A stretch of DNA of 64,000 nt, taken from NCBI GenBank assembly GCA_958299035.1, contig CATQJL010000316.1, positions 48,543,585 to 48,607,584 on the forward strand. Reading direction: 5' to 3'. Under the pieces are notes generated by a model. The model did no database searches. It was given only the letters and a program-made list of their open reading frames with translations, and was not told the origin of the DNA. This document shows, in pieces, positions 1 through 10,894 of this stretch. This DNA is from Cylicocyclus nassatus (Eukaryota; Nematoda; Chromadorea; Rhabditida; Strongylidae). Each line of letters begins with the position of its first letter. The stretch's first letter is position 1. The translations under genes and the position numbers were made by a program.

Positions 1-241
1 CCAGTTCGTTCATCTGGGCTTCCTCATCCATGCGCTTGATCGGATTCGCGTAACCGCGAAAAGATGTGTGTTCTATCGTGAGTGGTGGACAGTCTATTTT
101 GAGGCACTTGTATCTTCTTCGTACAAGTGCGTTCCTGGATGCGAAAGTCGTTAACCTGGCGACTGTCGACTCGAAGTCCAGTTCGTGCGGTTTCAATGGG
201 AGGATGTCATCTGCGTCTCTGCGGTAAGAATCCTCACTCAT
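1..241 (-). CDS. Retroelement-like ORF, 5' part only, runs off left edge
   Basis: A minus-strand frame opens with ATG at 241 and stays open to base 1, giving about 80 codons. It contains the stretch ELDFESTVARLTTFASRN followed by a basic run (VRRRYKCLKI). No family motif such as a zinc knuckle or protease site is in view. Just upstream on the same strand is a Gln-rich coiled-coil frame (1059-1493), separated by an inverted repeat. That order, and the lack of introns, suggest pieces of one LTR-retrotransposon gag region. Assignment to a retroelement is inference from context; an ordinary gene exon is possible. Confidence 0.4.
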   Translation of the reverse strand, partial: MSEDSYRRDADDILPLKPHELDFESTVARLTTFASRNALVRRRYKCLKIDCPPLTIEHTSFRGYANPIKRMDEEAQMNEL

Positions 242-311
242 CTTTGCTAGAATGAGGTCCTTTTTCTGTCATCGGGCATTTCGGCCTGCTTGATTATGGG
301 GCCGTACCTGC

Positions 312-1140
312 TAAAGGATATTCGTCGACGACTGCCCCGTTTAGTGCATTTACACCACCGCAGGCGTGCCTCGTTGGGGCCTTTCCAGCTTGACAGTACG
401 CTGCAGCGCGCCGGGACTTCATAGCTCGCAGCAACACTGTCCTTTAGCCTCTTTTGTTGATTTAAGTATTTCGCATCGTTTTTTCTTCTTATTTTTCATT
501 TCAGGCAATCAACCGTTCTATGTCTACGTGAGACCATCGTCGCGAGCAAAATAGAAAAAAGAATGACCTTATTTGTAGTTGCAGTGGTGGATGTCATAGC
601 TATAATTGGGATTGCATATTTTCTTCAATGTTTTACAATGATTTGAAATGTTTCCTGGGACATACCACTGAACTGATTACTTCAAAACCCCTACATCAGG
701 GACACCATGTAGGAGTGTTGAAATAAACATTTGGCCTCATCTAAGGAAACTTCATGATACCACCACTGTTTATGGACAAAGCACACCCTTTCACCCAACT
801 TTACCCGAGGAGATGTTCACGTTTTGAAAAAGAATGTTTGGTGGGTGAAAAGGGAGAGGAATTCAAGAAATGTGTTCTAAACAAATTTTACGTAGAACAT
901 TTGAACATCGAGAGAACCTAAGAAAAAGGGAAAACGAATGACTGACTGAAATACGTAAACTAAGAAGAAAAAACGATGTGAAATACTTAAATCAACAAAA
1001 GAGGCTAAAGGACAGTGTTGCTGCGAGCTACGAAGTCCCGGCGCGCTGCAGCGTACTGTCAAGCTGGAAAGGCTCCAAAGAGGCACGCCTGCGGTGGTGT
1101 AAATGCACTAAACGGGGCAGTCGTCGACGAATATCCTTTA
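312..1140. repeat. Inverted repeat inside retroelement remnant
   Basis: Two nearly identical 180-bp arms, 312-491 and 961-1140, face each other across a spacer of about 470 bp. Both contain the same GC-rich core (GCTGCAGCGCGCCGGGACTT) and only a few mismatches. The arms begin at TAAAGGATATTCG. I see no clear target duplication. The right arm continues directly into the Gln-rich minus-strand frame, so the structure may be a rearranged, partly inverted duplication of retroelement sequence rather than an inserted transposon. Confidence 0.85.
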
Positions 1141-1493
1141 AAACAATAGCTAAAAGTTGTACCTGATTTTTTCGTCAAGCACGAAATTCTGCACGTTACG
1201 GGTAACTTGGTCGCAGGTTTCTTTATTCTTCTGTCCGAGTCTTGTTGATTCTGGAGGGCCTTGAACAGCAACATGGTTTCTTCATGTTGTGCACTCGCTT
1301 CTTGCTGGACCCTCATTCGTTCTTCATGCTGCGCCCACATCTGCTCTTGCAGGATCTTCATTTGTACTTGTTGGCTTCTGATCTGCTCTTGCCGGATCTT
1401 CATTTGTTCTTCGTGTTGAATTCTCATCTGCTCGATGAGAGCAAGATTAGGTTTCCCTCCATTGCTGGTGCTGCCGTCCTTGGCGTCGGTCTT
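1059..1493 (-). pseudogene. Gln/Glu-rich coiled-coil retroelement (gag-like) remnant
   Basis: A minus-strand frame open from 1493 to a stop at 1059 encodes heptad-like repeats rich in Gln, Glu and Met (for example EQMRIQHEEQMKIRQEQ and EQMWAQHEERMRVQQE), followed by a basic tail. Repeated QEQ and HEEQM units of this kind occur in N-terminal gag segments of nematode LTR elements; that is general family knowledge, not a search result. The frame is closed by a stop just upstream, and its 3' end runs into the arm of the inverted repeat at 961-1140, so it is a broken fragment. A coiled-coil cellular protein exon is the alternative. Confidence 0.45.
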
Positions 1494-1662
1494 TCAGCCA
1501 TCCTTGATCTGGAGCATTCGGCTGTTTTGGGCATAGTGAGCTTCGTCCCTAATCGCCATTGTTATGTACCAGAGCGGATGCAGAGAAGCCTATATCCGAG
1601 AGATCACGCCGCAAGAATGAGAAGTGTACGACTGTCACGACTATATATGGCTGAGTGATTTA

Positions 1663-2685
1663 TTAGGTCGTTCCGAAAGTAATGTCGCTTTTTTCAAATG
1701 AACACCACATTTCGTGGAATCAAGAATTTTAAGAGCTCTTGGGATCAGTCGATGCAGAATTTCATCCTCTTTCTAATGATTGTAATCCCATTGCATAATA
1801 TGCAATGAGTTCTCAAAAAATTACTAAAACCTGCGACTTATGCTTTTTGTCATGGTCAAGTTCGGCTATTTTTCTATATTTTCGTACTGATTCCCCGAAG
1901 ATGTGCAAGTCACAAATAAATAGAGCAAACCCTATAGGACACAAAACAATTTTCTTCCTCTTTCTTAGTTTGCTTCTTGGAGTTTGTAGAACCAATTTTT
2001 CAGTGCTATCAAATTCCATATTTGGTCAACTCAGACCTCACAGAACAAAAACCGGCAAGCAGCTCGAGTGTCATAGATGCAGCTTTTTTTCCTCTTTCTA
2101 CCAGTTGTTTTTGGTTTCCGATTCACCAAGTTTTCCGGGATGAAATCATCATAATTCAGGTTTTCTAGGGCGCCCCAGGCTGTACCCCAAATTTCCGAAA
2201 GTTGCTAATCTGAAGCGGTAAATGCTCATATGCTTTGTAAAATTAGTGTTAAACCATAATCCACCTTTGTAAGTTTCAGAATCTGAAAGTTTATTGGTGT
2301 TTGATGCATATGTGTTTGAGACAAGCCTGCAAAAATTCGGTGACTTTATTGAAAAATCTCTACAAAAATTATGACGGGATACCGAGAGCAGCAAAAAACA
2401 GCACCGTCTCCTATAGGGTTTGCTCTATCCAACCATTACTTGGACTCCTTCCGGGAGTTATTACAAAAAATTAGAAAAATTGTGAAACTTGGCCTTCCCA
2501 AAAAGCATGGGTTAGAGATTTTAGTAATTTTTCAAAAGCTCATCGAGTAATCTGCAGTGGAATTATAGCCTTTGAAAAGAGGATGAAATTCTGCATCGAC
2601 TGATCCCAAGAGCTCTTGAAAATCTTGATTCCACGAAATGTGGCGTTTATTTGAAAAAAGTGACATTACTTTCGGAACCACCTAA
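1663..2685. mobile_element. Mariner-like fold-back element with TA duplication
   Basis: The ends are TTAGGTCGTTCCGAAAGTAA at 1663 and its near reverse complement finishing at 2685. Each end is flanked by TA (1661-1662 and 2686-2687), the duplication made by Tc1/mariner transposases. The complementarity continues inward with gaps for roughly 280 bp (an AGAGCAAACCCTATAGGA segment near 1920 pairs with one near 2415), so the element folds into a long imperfect hairpin. No transposase frame is recognisable in the middle; the small ORFs here are not convincing. It is a non-autonomous copy. Confidence 0.85.
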
Positions 2686-2689
2686 TACA

Positions 2690-3615
2690 TAGACAAATAC
2701 GATATCGTATCATTCATTCAGCACATTCTTCTCAACAGAGAATAAGAAAGAAGAAGTACAAAAGATTTGTAACTTAGAAGAGTTATAGAGAGTTTAGATC
2801 CCCGACCCTATTTTAATTATTTTCATAAATTCTCTTCCTTTGCCAGTTTACTCTTCGGCCCAATACATATATTCAAACATCTCCAAGAACTCTCTTCTTT
2901 TGCAAAGTGCACTCTACGGTCCAATTCTTTGATCTTTTTTCTTCGCAGGAAACTTCATAGTTTATATTGCCCTCCATCATCAATGATTTTCACGATCTTT
3001 TCACTAGTCACTGTGCTAGTTGCAGAGTTAGCGCTAATCGATATACGATTAGGCTTGCAGAACCAGGCCCGTCTACTTAGAGAGAAAAGATCCTGATTAG
3101 GTGGAAAATTTTATTTTATTGCAAGTTATTTTCAATAAATATTTTATCTGGGGAGGAAAGAGGAAAAGAAAAGAAAAGTTGCTGGAGAAACGCTAAGAAA
3201 GTCGTAAAAAGGCGAAGTTGAGAAAGCGATTGATAAGTTGATATTTTATCAGTCTTCATGGCTATACACTCCGAAACACCCGTGTAAGTGCATCATAACT
3301 GATTCACATTGGATAATAACATAATCATCAAATTCCAAGTTTTGACTATAAGTTTCACAAGTTTACTTCCTGCCTACTTTTAGTATATAAATGTGTTATT
3401 TTATACTTAAAACTCAATCGAAGACCTTTCAAAACACTAACAGATGTTTAAACTCCATTATAGGTAGTTCAAACTAGCAGAACAAACATGGCGTAATTTG
3501 CTACACATGGAGCTGGTCTAACAACCGCACAGCCGTTATGGGTTATTTCCAAGTTCCAACTTGACTTTATTTTCAAGCTTCAACTTTACTTTATTTTCAA
3601 TTTCTAACTTCCAAC
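2690..3615. other. Gene-free AT-rich stretch
   Basis: There are several ACTCTCTTC-type pyrimidine runs (2830-2930) and AT-rich DNA with scattered stop codons in all frames. I see no convincing exon, RNA gene or repeat with clear ends. If the fragment at 3622 is a real gene, its earlier exons should lie here or in the preceding DNA, but none can be picked out. Confidence 0.5.
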
Positions 3616-3621
3616 CCTCAG

Positions 3622-4260
3622 TTAACTCTGACTTTGGCGGAGAAATAATAAGCGCCAAAGAGGAGGAGCACACAAGTACAGTAAACAGTTTTCTGAAGTA
3701 TATTTTGTACGTAGTTTCAGGCTAGCATGAGGGAGAATATAGGTACTGGATGGCTAGAAATTCTAAGATTGTGCCAAACTTTGCTTAGTGGATTCGATGT
3801 GCTAAATGTGTCTTCTTCGTCGCCACTGGCGACATTCCCGCTGTACATTGTTCTACAGCTTAATGACGCGGTCCTCTGATGTTGACCAGCTCTCATCTCA
3901 AACAAGCGTTACGCTTTCTTGGTTGGCTCAGCCACCTCCTCAATGTGTCTTTGGCATCAAGCAGGTACAAATAGCTTTGTGGCGTCCGTCTCTAGGTGTG
4001 AGGTCGTCGACGACGGCCCCTAATTTCCTCACAAAAGAAACAGGGCTGTGGGTCGATGCGACACTGTTCTTCGGGGCAGATTTCAAAGCAGAGGTGGCAT
4101 ACTTAGTTATGAACTCGTCGTGATGAATGGGGCAGACATCGACTCCGTAGAAGCATGCTTGTCTGATAACGGATATTTCCAAAAGTTGGTGCAAGAAACC
4201 AAAGGACTGGTGGAGGCTGAAAGTGAACAAGATGGAGAACAAGTAGAAAAAAGAGAATAA
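3622..4260 (+). CDS. Candidate gene fragment, two spliced exons plus terminal frame
   Basis: Exon 3622-3680 reads NSDFGGEIISAKEEEHTST, enters after CCCTCAG and ends at a GTAAAC donor. A 40-nt intron ending GTAGTTTCAG leads, in phase, to an exon from 3721 (ASMRENIGTGWLEILRLC). The frame closes near 3882. Further downstream a different frame (about 4048 to the TAA at 4258-4260) reads YELVVMNGADIDSVEACL and a Glu-rich tail. I cannot find a clean splice linking the second exon to the terminal frame, so the locus may be decayed or the model incomplete. The family is not recognised. A poly(A) signal follows at 4459. Confidence 0.4.
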
Positions 4261-4458
4261 GAATGAAGTCAGCCGAAGAAATCAGCCAGATGGAAATGAT
4301 ATTACAACTTAGTATCGCCTCTTTGAGGAAGCAGTGCGAGGAACGCACGTACAAGTCTAATGTGCGTTCTGTAGGACATGTGACCACCATTAAGATTCTT
4401 GTCTTAGAAATTTTATTCTACACATATTCTACTGTGAACACTAACAATTTTAGATTAA

Positions 4459-4464
4459 AATAAA
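4459..4464 (+). terminator. Poly(A) signal AATAAA
   Basis: A canonical AATAAA lies about 200 bp after the stop codon at 4260. It would serve the candidate gene fragment upstream. On its own such a hexamer is weak evidence in AT-rich DNA. Confidence 0.35.
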
Positions 4465-4479
4465 AGTTAAGCAATGAAC

Positions 4480-5060
4480 AATAGATACAAAGTGAACAAC
4501 AAACAAAGAGCATTTACAGACATTCACAATGTATCTTCTTCGTCGACATTGGCGACAATGGAACGGAAATTTCAAACGAATTGCAACAAGAATTAAGTAT
4601 CAACATCTCATCAAACAAAGTAAAATCTGATTCAGGGGTTTTCAGAAACGCTTTCTCCGAACATGTGGAAAATTTTGCCCACATTTTATATTTATTTCTC
4701 TCACTGGATGTTATTGTCCTGACTATGTCGGAACGTATGTTTATGAAGCAAATATAGGGAATAATATGTTTAGCTTATTTCAGGAAACAAAAATTAGCGT
4801 TTTCATAGGCTTTTTTTATGTTAAAAAGGAGGTTTCTGTGGGATTTTCGCCGGAATTCAGACAAAATTTCTCAGTTAACCTCTCATTTGACCAAAATAAT
4901 GTTTCAGAAGTTTAGGAAAGCTATTGGAATTTAATAAAAACGAGAAACTGCGCTTAATTTTTGTGCAGGGAATCGCGCACGAAAACGTTGGTCTATCTCG
5001 TTAAAGAGTGATATTCAAAGCTTGGGACGTTATCAGTTTTCCTCGTCGTGTCATGACGAT
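4480..5060. other. Gene-free stretch with short echo of upstream exon
   Basis: At 4530-4553 the sequence TATCTTCTTCGTCGACATTG repeats, with two changes, a piece of the exon-like region at 3809-3832. The remainder is AT-rich with no usable frame. Confidence 0.4.
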
Positions 5061-5108
5061 CAGAATGATATATAATGTTGCAGGGTTTCGTTGAGAACCC
5101 GCTGAGAT

Positions 5109-5230
5109 CTACGACCAGAGCCAAATGCCCCGTCGGCTCTGGTCTGTCTCTGCTGCTTCTCTGTGTCTCAGCGCGTTGCGCGCTGCTTCGCTACCCCAAA
5201 CACGGGGCGCAGGCATTTGGCTCTGGTACC
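5109..5230. repeat. GC-rich inverted-repeat segment
   Basis: GACCAGAGCC at 5111 pairs with GGCTCTGGTC at 5134. A second copy of the motif, GGCATTTGGCTCTGGT near 5211, pairs with ACCAGAGCCAAATGCC at 5112. The middle holds a GC-rich run (CAGCGCGTTGCGCGCTG) unlike the AT-rich flanks. No target duplication is obvious and coding is unlikely, since both strands are open only briefly. Confidence 0.55.
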
Positions 5231-6589
5231 CTTTTCTTCGCTGTTTCAAAATCAAATTCAGCAAGCTATATAACATTTTGAAGCTCTTGATCTCTATTTT
5301 CACGCTGACAACCTCCCAAAACCAAATTTTTTGATTGATCGAGAAATCCGGCAAAAACCTTATTTTTAAAAATCTCTTATTTTTCTCCTAATTTCACTCT
5401 TTTCATGCGGTTTTTTCGTGCATTCTATAGATCTTGCCTCTGTTCATAATGCAGACAACCACCCAGCCCTTATCTCTTCGATTATGGTAGATTTTTTTGC
5501 AAAAAATCGTAAAAAATGCGTTTTTCTTTACCTTGTTCTGTTTCAGTGCTTTCGCATCGATTTTTTTCCAGCTTGGACGATTGTTGCTCAGAACAATATG
5601 CGCAACAATCCAGACAACGTCCCAGAAAACAGGAACGTCAATGCGGGGGAAAAATTTAAGGACGCATCAAAAATCAAAACCCCGTGTTGCGAATTGCTGG
5701 TCCTGGAGCGAACACTTGCACTCTGAAAAGCCGCCTAATGAAAGATTTCAAATCTTATTGCAACGTTTTTGTCCGGTTTACAATAGTTTCTTTTGTTTTT
5801 TATATCCGTTTTACGTCATTTTGTCCTCTCTGATCTTCTTTAAACAACCTTCACTATTTATGACGTCGGATGTTCAAACAACCTTCACTTTTGGCGCCCT
5901 GTCTCTAAACTATCGAAGGTATGCTCTATATGCAAACAGTCCAAACACGATAACAATTTAATCATGCCAAAACAGGCACAGGCAAATCCACAGGAAAACA
6001 TAACTAGACCATTGCGTCCAATTCTTCTATAGATTAGTGTGTAAGGCTTCATAGAAGCATTCGTATGATATCTTGTTTTTTTTATTCTTTCAGTCCTAGA
6101 ATACTGAGAAGGATTTTACGATTAAAATATTTTATAACCATATCCACAATACTTCTTGCTGAATAACATACATCTGAACTTTTAAGTTTTCAGCCGTTTC
6201 ATCTTCTGGAAAATTATCACTGAAAAGCTGTTCGAATTCAAATCTCCAGTTGTAGTCAAAACTAGCTTTTTCTTTTAACATACAGTCTTTTCGTTCAATT
6301 AGTATACCTGTCTGAGTATTTTTAATACTTCGAATATTGCTGAAATTATTGTTGAAATTTAAAAACTCCCAGAAATTTCCTAATTTTTTCTTGTCTATTC
6401 AACTCCAAATTAAGCTTCTATGGACTTGATATGAACTTTTTGGCAGCAAATCAGAGTTCCTCTTTCGAAACGTCTAATTTTTGGCGACGTGGTAGAGCTA
6501 CTATCCTTTTTGGCTGAGTGCCCGAAAGGTCTGCTATGAGAGCGGGCTTGCCGTATCCTGAAAACCTTGTGATTATAGCGACGCGATGG
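5230..6589. other. AT-rich stretch with one longer uncertain ORF
   Basis: A plus-strand frame of 154 codons (5497-5961) and an overlapping 102-codon frame (5418-5726) cross a moderately GC-rich patch at 5570-5730. The former begins hydrophobic and is Phe/Tyr-rich throughout, typical of chance ORFs in T-rich DNA. The overlapping frame has a hydrophilic run NNPDNVPENRNVNAGEKF. Neither has recognisable motifs. From 5962 to 6589 nothing stands out. Confidence 0.3.
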
Positions 6590-6636
6590 CGTTACGGTAC
6601 CGGCTGACGGAAAAGCCGTCAGCCGGTACCGTAACG
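6590..6636. repeat. Perfect 21-bp hairpin, 5-nt loop
   Basis: The arms 6590-6610 and 6616-6636 are exact reverse complements (core GTTACGGTACCGGCTGACGG) around the loop AAAAG. It lies just left of a second inverted repeat (6700-6844). It has no T-run after it and no reason to be a terminator in this eukaryotic DNA; it is more likely a remnant of a small hairpin element. Confidence 0.9.
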
Positions 6637-6699
6637 TAAACGGGACCTAAGTTCCGTTCCGCAAGATGATTTTGATAGAAGGAGAGACCTACATTGTAT

Positions 6700-6844
6700 G
6701 TACTAGGGTAGAGGAACGAACACCTCACTTGGGCGCCACCTCCGCGGGCTGCTGATCCTTTAGTACTACTGTTGTACTTCGTGTTGGGACTAGTAGTCCG
6801 CGGAGGCGGTACCTAATTGAGGTGTTCGTTCTTCCACCCTATGT
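6700..6844. mobile_element. Small MITE-like inverted repeat
   Basis: The left arm from 6700 (TAGGGTAGAGGAACGAACAC) pairs with the right arm ending at 6844, with some mismatches. The arms are close to 58 bp and include CCTCCGCGG on both sides. The element is about 145 bp, GC-rich in the arms, and has no coding capacity. Its ends do not match the other families seen in this window. Confidence 0.75.
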
Positions 6845-8600
6845 ACGGGTATACCTTTTCGTTCATCACTATGCACATCATAGGCTTCAATCGATCATGG
6901 CGAACAATGTAGATGAGACGATCATTGTAAGTCTGCTTCGGAGTCTTGCTGAACTTCATTGCTGGTATGTAAGTGCGGTTAATAAAACCGCTGAAACAAA
7001 TAGCATGTGTTCTATTCCACGCTAAATATACTTATTTTCTTGGCAATTTTAGCTGCGGTGCATTACGAAGCTTTTAGGTCACTATAAATTCAACCCTTAT
7101 TTATTATTCGTAGCTAATAATCATATGCGTAGCACAGTAACATCATAATGATATGCTAGTTCATAACAGCAATATTCTAATCGATGATTGAATATTTTGG
7201 TTAGAAAACACGGGAGGTGCCTTTTAGTAAAATTATCTCCATAGTACGAGTTTCCTATGCTGCTGCTTTCTCACATTATACATCTCAGTCTCATAGCCCC
7301 TTGAGTTCTCCATTGAAAGGGAAAGGCATAAGCCCCTTCTTCGCCCAGGCATACGCCTCATGGTCGCATTGATGCACAATGACATATTGTATAAACGGTA
7401 CAAGCTACTCTAATCTTTGCAGCCGTCTTAATAGCAATCTTCAAATCACTGAGTATGCAAAATTTTTCTCCAACCTCATTATAGGTCGTCTCTACACTTA
7501 ACCTGACGCAGTGCTAGCGGTTGTAACCCTCTTTTCCGTGGTTGCCACGGATGCTTTTGGACCATATGATGTCATTGTGCTTCCTCCGTTCGCATATTCA
7601 CAATCCCTCAACAGGTGATATCCCTCTTTTAACCTTGTCATGATTACAGCTCCAGCTTCACCTTGGCTCCAAATATAGGAATCACGGCTGAGCCAGGAAT
7701 CAGCGTCCACATATCTTATGTACCGACGCGTCTGTGATCACAGAGACGTTCAAACATGAGCTACCCTTCCTTCTCAAATGGAACCCCTCAACTGATGGTG
7801 CCCTTATCAAGACCAAATTGCACATAGCCGATGAAATCTAGATCGACACCTTGCGGTACTGTTGGATATAGTCTTTCGACTCATCTGACCGTGGTGCTCA
7901 CAACGACTGGAGCGATCTCGTTCAAGATACCTGATGCGAAGCACCTGTAAATCGTACGTCAAATATCAGCAATCGAAACGATATTTTTACCTGCTATGAC
8001 CGCTGACCACTGTTTCTCAGAAATTCTCAATGCATCGGTAGCGCATTCCTGATAAGGACTAACCTCTTGGTACGTGGTCAATATATAAGCTCGTATATGC
8101 ATTATATTTCTGTCTCATCAATGAACGCCTAAAGATGTAGGACATATTGCCTCACTTTCCGGAAAGTACATTAAAAGTACTGCTGAACAATGAGAAGAAT
8201 AAAATTGATATATGCTCAACACAGTCATGATTTGCAACGTAACATACATGGGTACAACATTACATCATCAACTGTCTTAATGAGAAAAGGCGTACAGGCT
8301 GTGCTGTTGGCGTGCATCCCTTCCCGTGGTCGTTGGTTTGCACATATGCGGCACAAAGCCTCGCGCTCGCGAGCATTTGACTGGGCATTTCCAATCCTCG
8401 ATCTATAACGCAAATTCAAGGTTCGGACCGTTCTTTTCGATAAGTTTCTCTCGATATAAGCGAAGAAAGAACCATTACGAAATTCACTAATAGAGAGCAC
8501 CAAATTGCAGATCGTGCTTCTACTGTTTGAGTTCACGAAGAAAACGCCGCAAACGTCCAATCGCATACTTAATCGTGGTAGATCGAGGAATACTATTATC
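6845..8600. other. Gene-free stretch
   Basis: The frames at 6822-7025, 7498-7710 and 8190-8626 are open on one or both strands but have no motif, no supported splice sites and no continuation. I see no repeat with clear ends. Confidence 0.35.
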
Positions 8601-8607
8601 ATTTGTC

Positions 8608-8764
8608 CCCAGCAAGGTTCGCTCAACTGAGAGCGACTTCAGTTTCGCTCCCTCGAACTATCTTAATAGCAAATTTAAGTCGACTGTCCGAAGTGAACGT
8701 GTTGACAGAAGCGAAAGGCAGTGAACTGCGTTTGCGAGCTTACTTATGGGAATCTTGCTGGTTG
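8608..8764. mobile_element. Degenerate hairpin element, relative of 15178-15370
   Basis: CCCCAGCAAGGTTC at the left and GATTCCCATAAG-type sequence on the opposite strand at the right form imperfect arms. An internal GCGAAAGGCAGTGA matches GCGAAAGGCAGCGA in the better preserved element at 15178-15370. The match is by eye and the ends are approximate. Confidence 0.4.
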
Positions 8765-8924
8765 GACTAACGATACACATCGGGAAGTTCGCTTCCCTAA
8801 CCAATGTCGCAAAACAATTTGAAAACAAATCCGACAGGTTTGTGCAATAGAGAACGATGAGGTCACATGAATGGAATCACATGGAGATACCAAGCAAGAC
8901 CAAAGATTAAGTAAACAAAAGATA

Positions 8925-9228
8925 TCTTCTATATAAAGCTGAGTCTGTTTTTCTGTCTATATGTATGTCTGTAAGTATGTCTGTCTGTGTGTACGTATGT
9001 TCCGAACAGAAAATTCCATTTCTGAACCGATCCGGACCAAACTTTGCACATACACTTCGGGGCCGGGCGGCTGTCATAGACTACTTTTCGTCATCGATCG
9101 ATATCGATTTTATTGATTTTTTGCAAAATTTGAGCTACGGGGCTGGGAGTTGGCACAGGGGGTAAGTGAGCATGCTGATTACGAATATATTATTGACAGG
9201 GAAGGGCGGAGCCGGGTTTGCCAGCTAG
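8925..9228 (+). mobile_element. Helitron-like non-autonomous element
   Basis: The sequence begins A/TCTTCTATATAAAGCTGAGT and ends GCCGGGTTTGCCAGCTAG/T. This fits the Helitron pattern of a 5' TC, a 3' CTRR end with a short GC hairpin (GGCGGAGCC) just inside, and insertion between A and T. A TATGTCTGTAAG-type microsatellite follows the 5' end, as in many animal elements that start TCTTCTATATA. There is no Rep/helicase gene. Confidence 0.55.
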
Positions 9229-10048
9229 TCAATTATAAAATTTTTGAGAAAAGCGAAGGTTGAGCTATCAAAGTCGTCGTTCTTCGCGAATTGCCAAAAC
9301 GCTTAAGTCGTTGCGCACGAGCAGAGCGCAACGCATTGGCGACGCAGAAGAGTAAGGCCGGAGAAGGAAGATTGCCAACGCAGCCCGCAAACGGCTCAGC
9401 AAAGATGGCGCTTTCACATGCTAGATGTCATGGGGAAATAAAAGAGAATAAGCAAGAAAAGGGAAGAATTTTAGAGGTGATCGGGTTTCGCGAAAATCTG
9501 ACGAAATATCAGCAAGCACAATTCTAACTCTTACTAAGCCAATTTGCAGCTTAATGTCATTTCACCAGTAGCAGGTAACTGACAAGTCACAAACGCGATC
9601 AGCTCACAATTTTTTGTACAGACAACTTCAACATGTTAACACAATCCAAGCACAAGAAAATGAACATTTCTTTACAACGCAATATTGGACCACTTCCGTG
9701 TGTACCTTCGCGACGATAGCCAAAAGAAAAATACGTGAAGTTATTAACAATTCGAGCGACTGGAAGGAGTTGCAAGCGTCCTATTTCATTGTTCCAATTT
9801 GGAAGCGCCCTGAGGTTGAGTGGAACCAAACAGAGTCATAGCTTTCTTCCTTCTCTTCATAATTGAATATCCTACATAATGCAATTCTTATGCCAGTTCT
9901 AGCGATGTGTACTTAACCCAAGTTTTATTCCGTCTACTTTGCCACGACCTTTAATGATACAGAAATCGCCTTTTTTGGCTTTTGTGTTTTAACATTAATT
10001 CCTGTCTTTTCTTCATCCTCTCCAATCATTGTTCACTGTAGATTATTA
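9229..10048. other. Gene-free stretch
   Basis: A basic, Ala-rich plus-strand frame (9291-9527) covers a GC-rich patch with CGCACGAGCAGAGCGCAACG. It has no recognisable domain. The overlapping frames at 9599-9841 on both strands are equally unsupported. Confidence 0.3.
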
Positions 10049-10050
10049 AA

Positions 10051-10147
10051 GTTGAGCCAGAGTGCAGGCGTAATCGGCGTACGCGACGTACGCAGCGCAC
10101 GACCATAACTTTATTTACGTGTGCCTAGGCGCGCGGTCGGGCTCAAC
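10051..10147. repeat. GC-rich inverted repeat with GTACGC clusters
   Basis: GTTGAGCC at 10051 pairs with GGCTCAAC ending at 10147. The middle contains GCGACGTACGCAGCG, also found (CGACGTACGCAGCG) in the element at 12703-12823, so the two are probably copies of one small family. Confidence 0.55.
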
Positions 10148-10364
10148 GCTTAACCGTACATACACAAACATATAAACACCACAAAATGTATTTCGTAAGT
10201 TTCTGCAATGTTAATGGGACTTCGTTTCGGCGCCATATAAATACTTGAAGGCAGCGTCCCACCAGACGGGGGTACCTGGCCCTGGTAATAATGTAATAGT
10301 AGCCTCCCTAACTAAGCGGCGACAGAAGTTTGCAGCGCGAAAGAGCTCTACGAAGTCTACAAAT

Positions 10365-10380
10365 CCCCCCCCCCCCCCCC
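10365..10380 (+). repeat. C16 homopolymer
   Basis: Sixteen consecutive C residues. Homopolymer length is a common assembly error site. Confidence 0.9.
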
Positions 10381-10388
10381 AAATGGCC

Positions 10389-10548
10389 CGAATCTTACGG
10401 TAGGCTTAAGCGAGTACGAAATGCATGCAGGGTAGAGACGCAGAGTCGTTGCGGGACCCTGCGCTCATAATTGTGTGCGCTATACGCACTCTGGCCTTGC
10501 GAGTCGATATTGCGGTATGGGCGGCGTCCGGGCTTACCGTAAGATTCG
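10389..10548. repeat. Inverted repeat
   Basis: CGAATCTTACGGTAGGC at the left pairs with GCTTACCGTAAGATTCG at the right, with about 120 bp between. It lies directly next to the C16 tract. There is no TA or 8-bp duplication that I can see. Confidence 0.65.
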
Positions 10549-10894
10549 AACCACCCTCGGAGCAAATTTCAGGCTTGGTAGACCACCTCTTTCGCTTCAG
10601 TCATCACTTAGGTAGGGGTCTACTTTATATCGCCATAAAAACCCGTCCCAGCTTTTTGCCGGAACGCTTCCTTTAAGGTTGCGCGGGCGCTCGCGCACGC
10701 GCCATCACTGCGTGCCGGGGCCTTCGGCTCGCTTGCGGCCTGCATCGATGTTCGAAGAGCTGTTGCGATGTTCAAAAGATCTTTTCATCTGTGCTATTGT
10801 CAATATGCTTGATAGCTTTACTGGTATTGAGGTGAACACTTTTTCGTGCTAGAGATGGGTGAGAAGATTACTAAAGCAGCTGGACTTCGAAAAC

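Noticed and set aside
366..1086. Matching ORFs on opposite strands (366-554 and 877-1086)
   Set aside because: They are mirror images produced by the inverted repeat 312-491/961-1140, not two genes.
5234..5544. CTGTTTCA motifs resembling the upstream element of nematode 21U piRNA genes (5237 and 5538)
   Set aside because: An 8-mer is expected a couple of times by chance in both strands of 64 kb; the few seen have no consistent T-start context.
5497..5961. 154-codon ORF as a gene
   Set aside because: It is the longest frame in the window but its Phe/Tyr/Leu-rich composition fits T-rich non-coding DNA; it has no motif and no splice support.
6590..6636. Intrinsic transcription terminator
   Set aside because: The hairpin is not followed by a T-run and the DNA is eukaryotic.
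8225..8626. 133-codon minus-strand ORF as a gene
   Set aside because: No motif, an overlapping plus-strand frame is equally open, and no splice partners were found.
10365..10380. Long C and G homopolymers as biological signals (also near 14151 and 61269)
   Set aside because: They occur at or beside repeats and are prone to assembly error; nothing indicates function.
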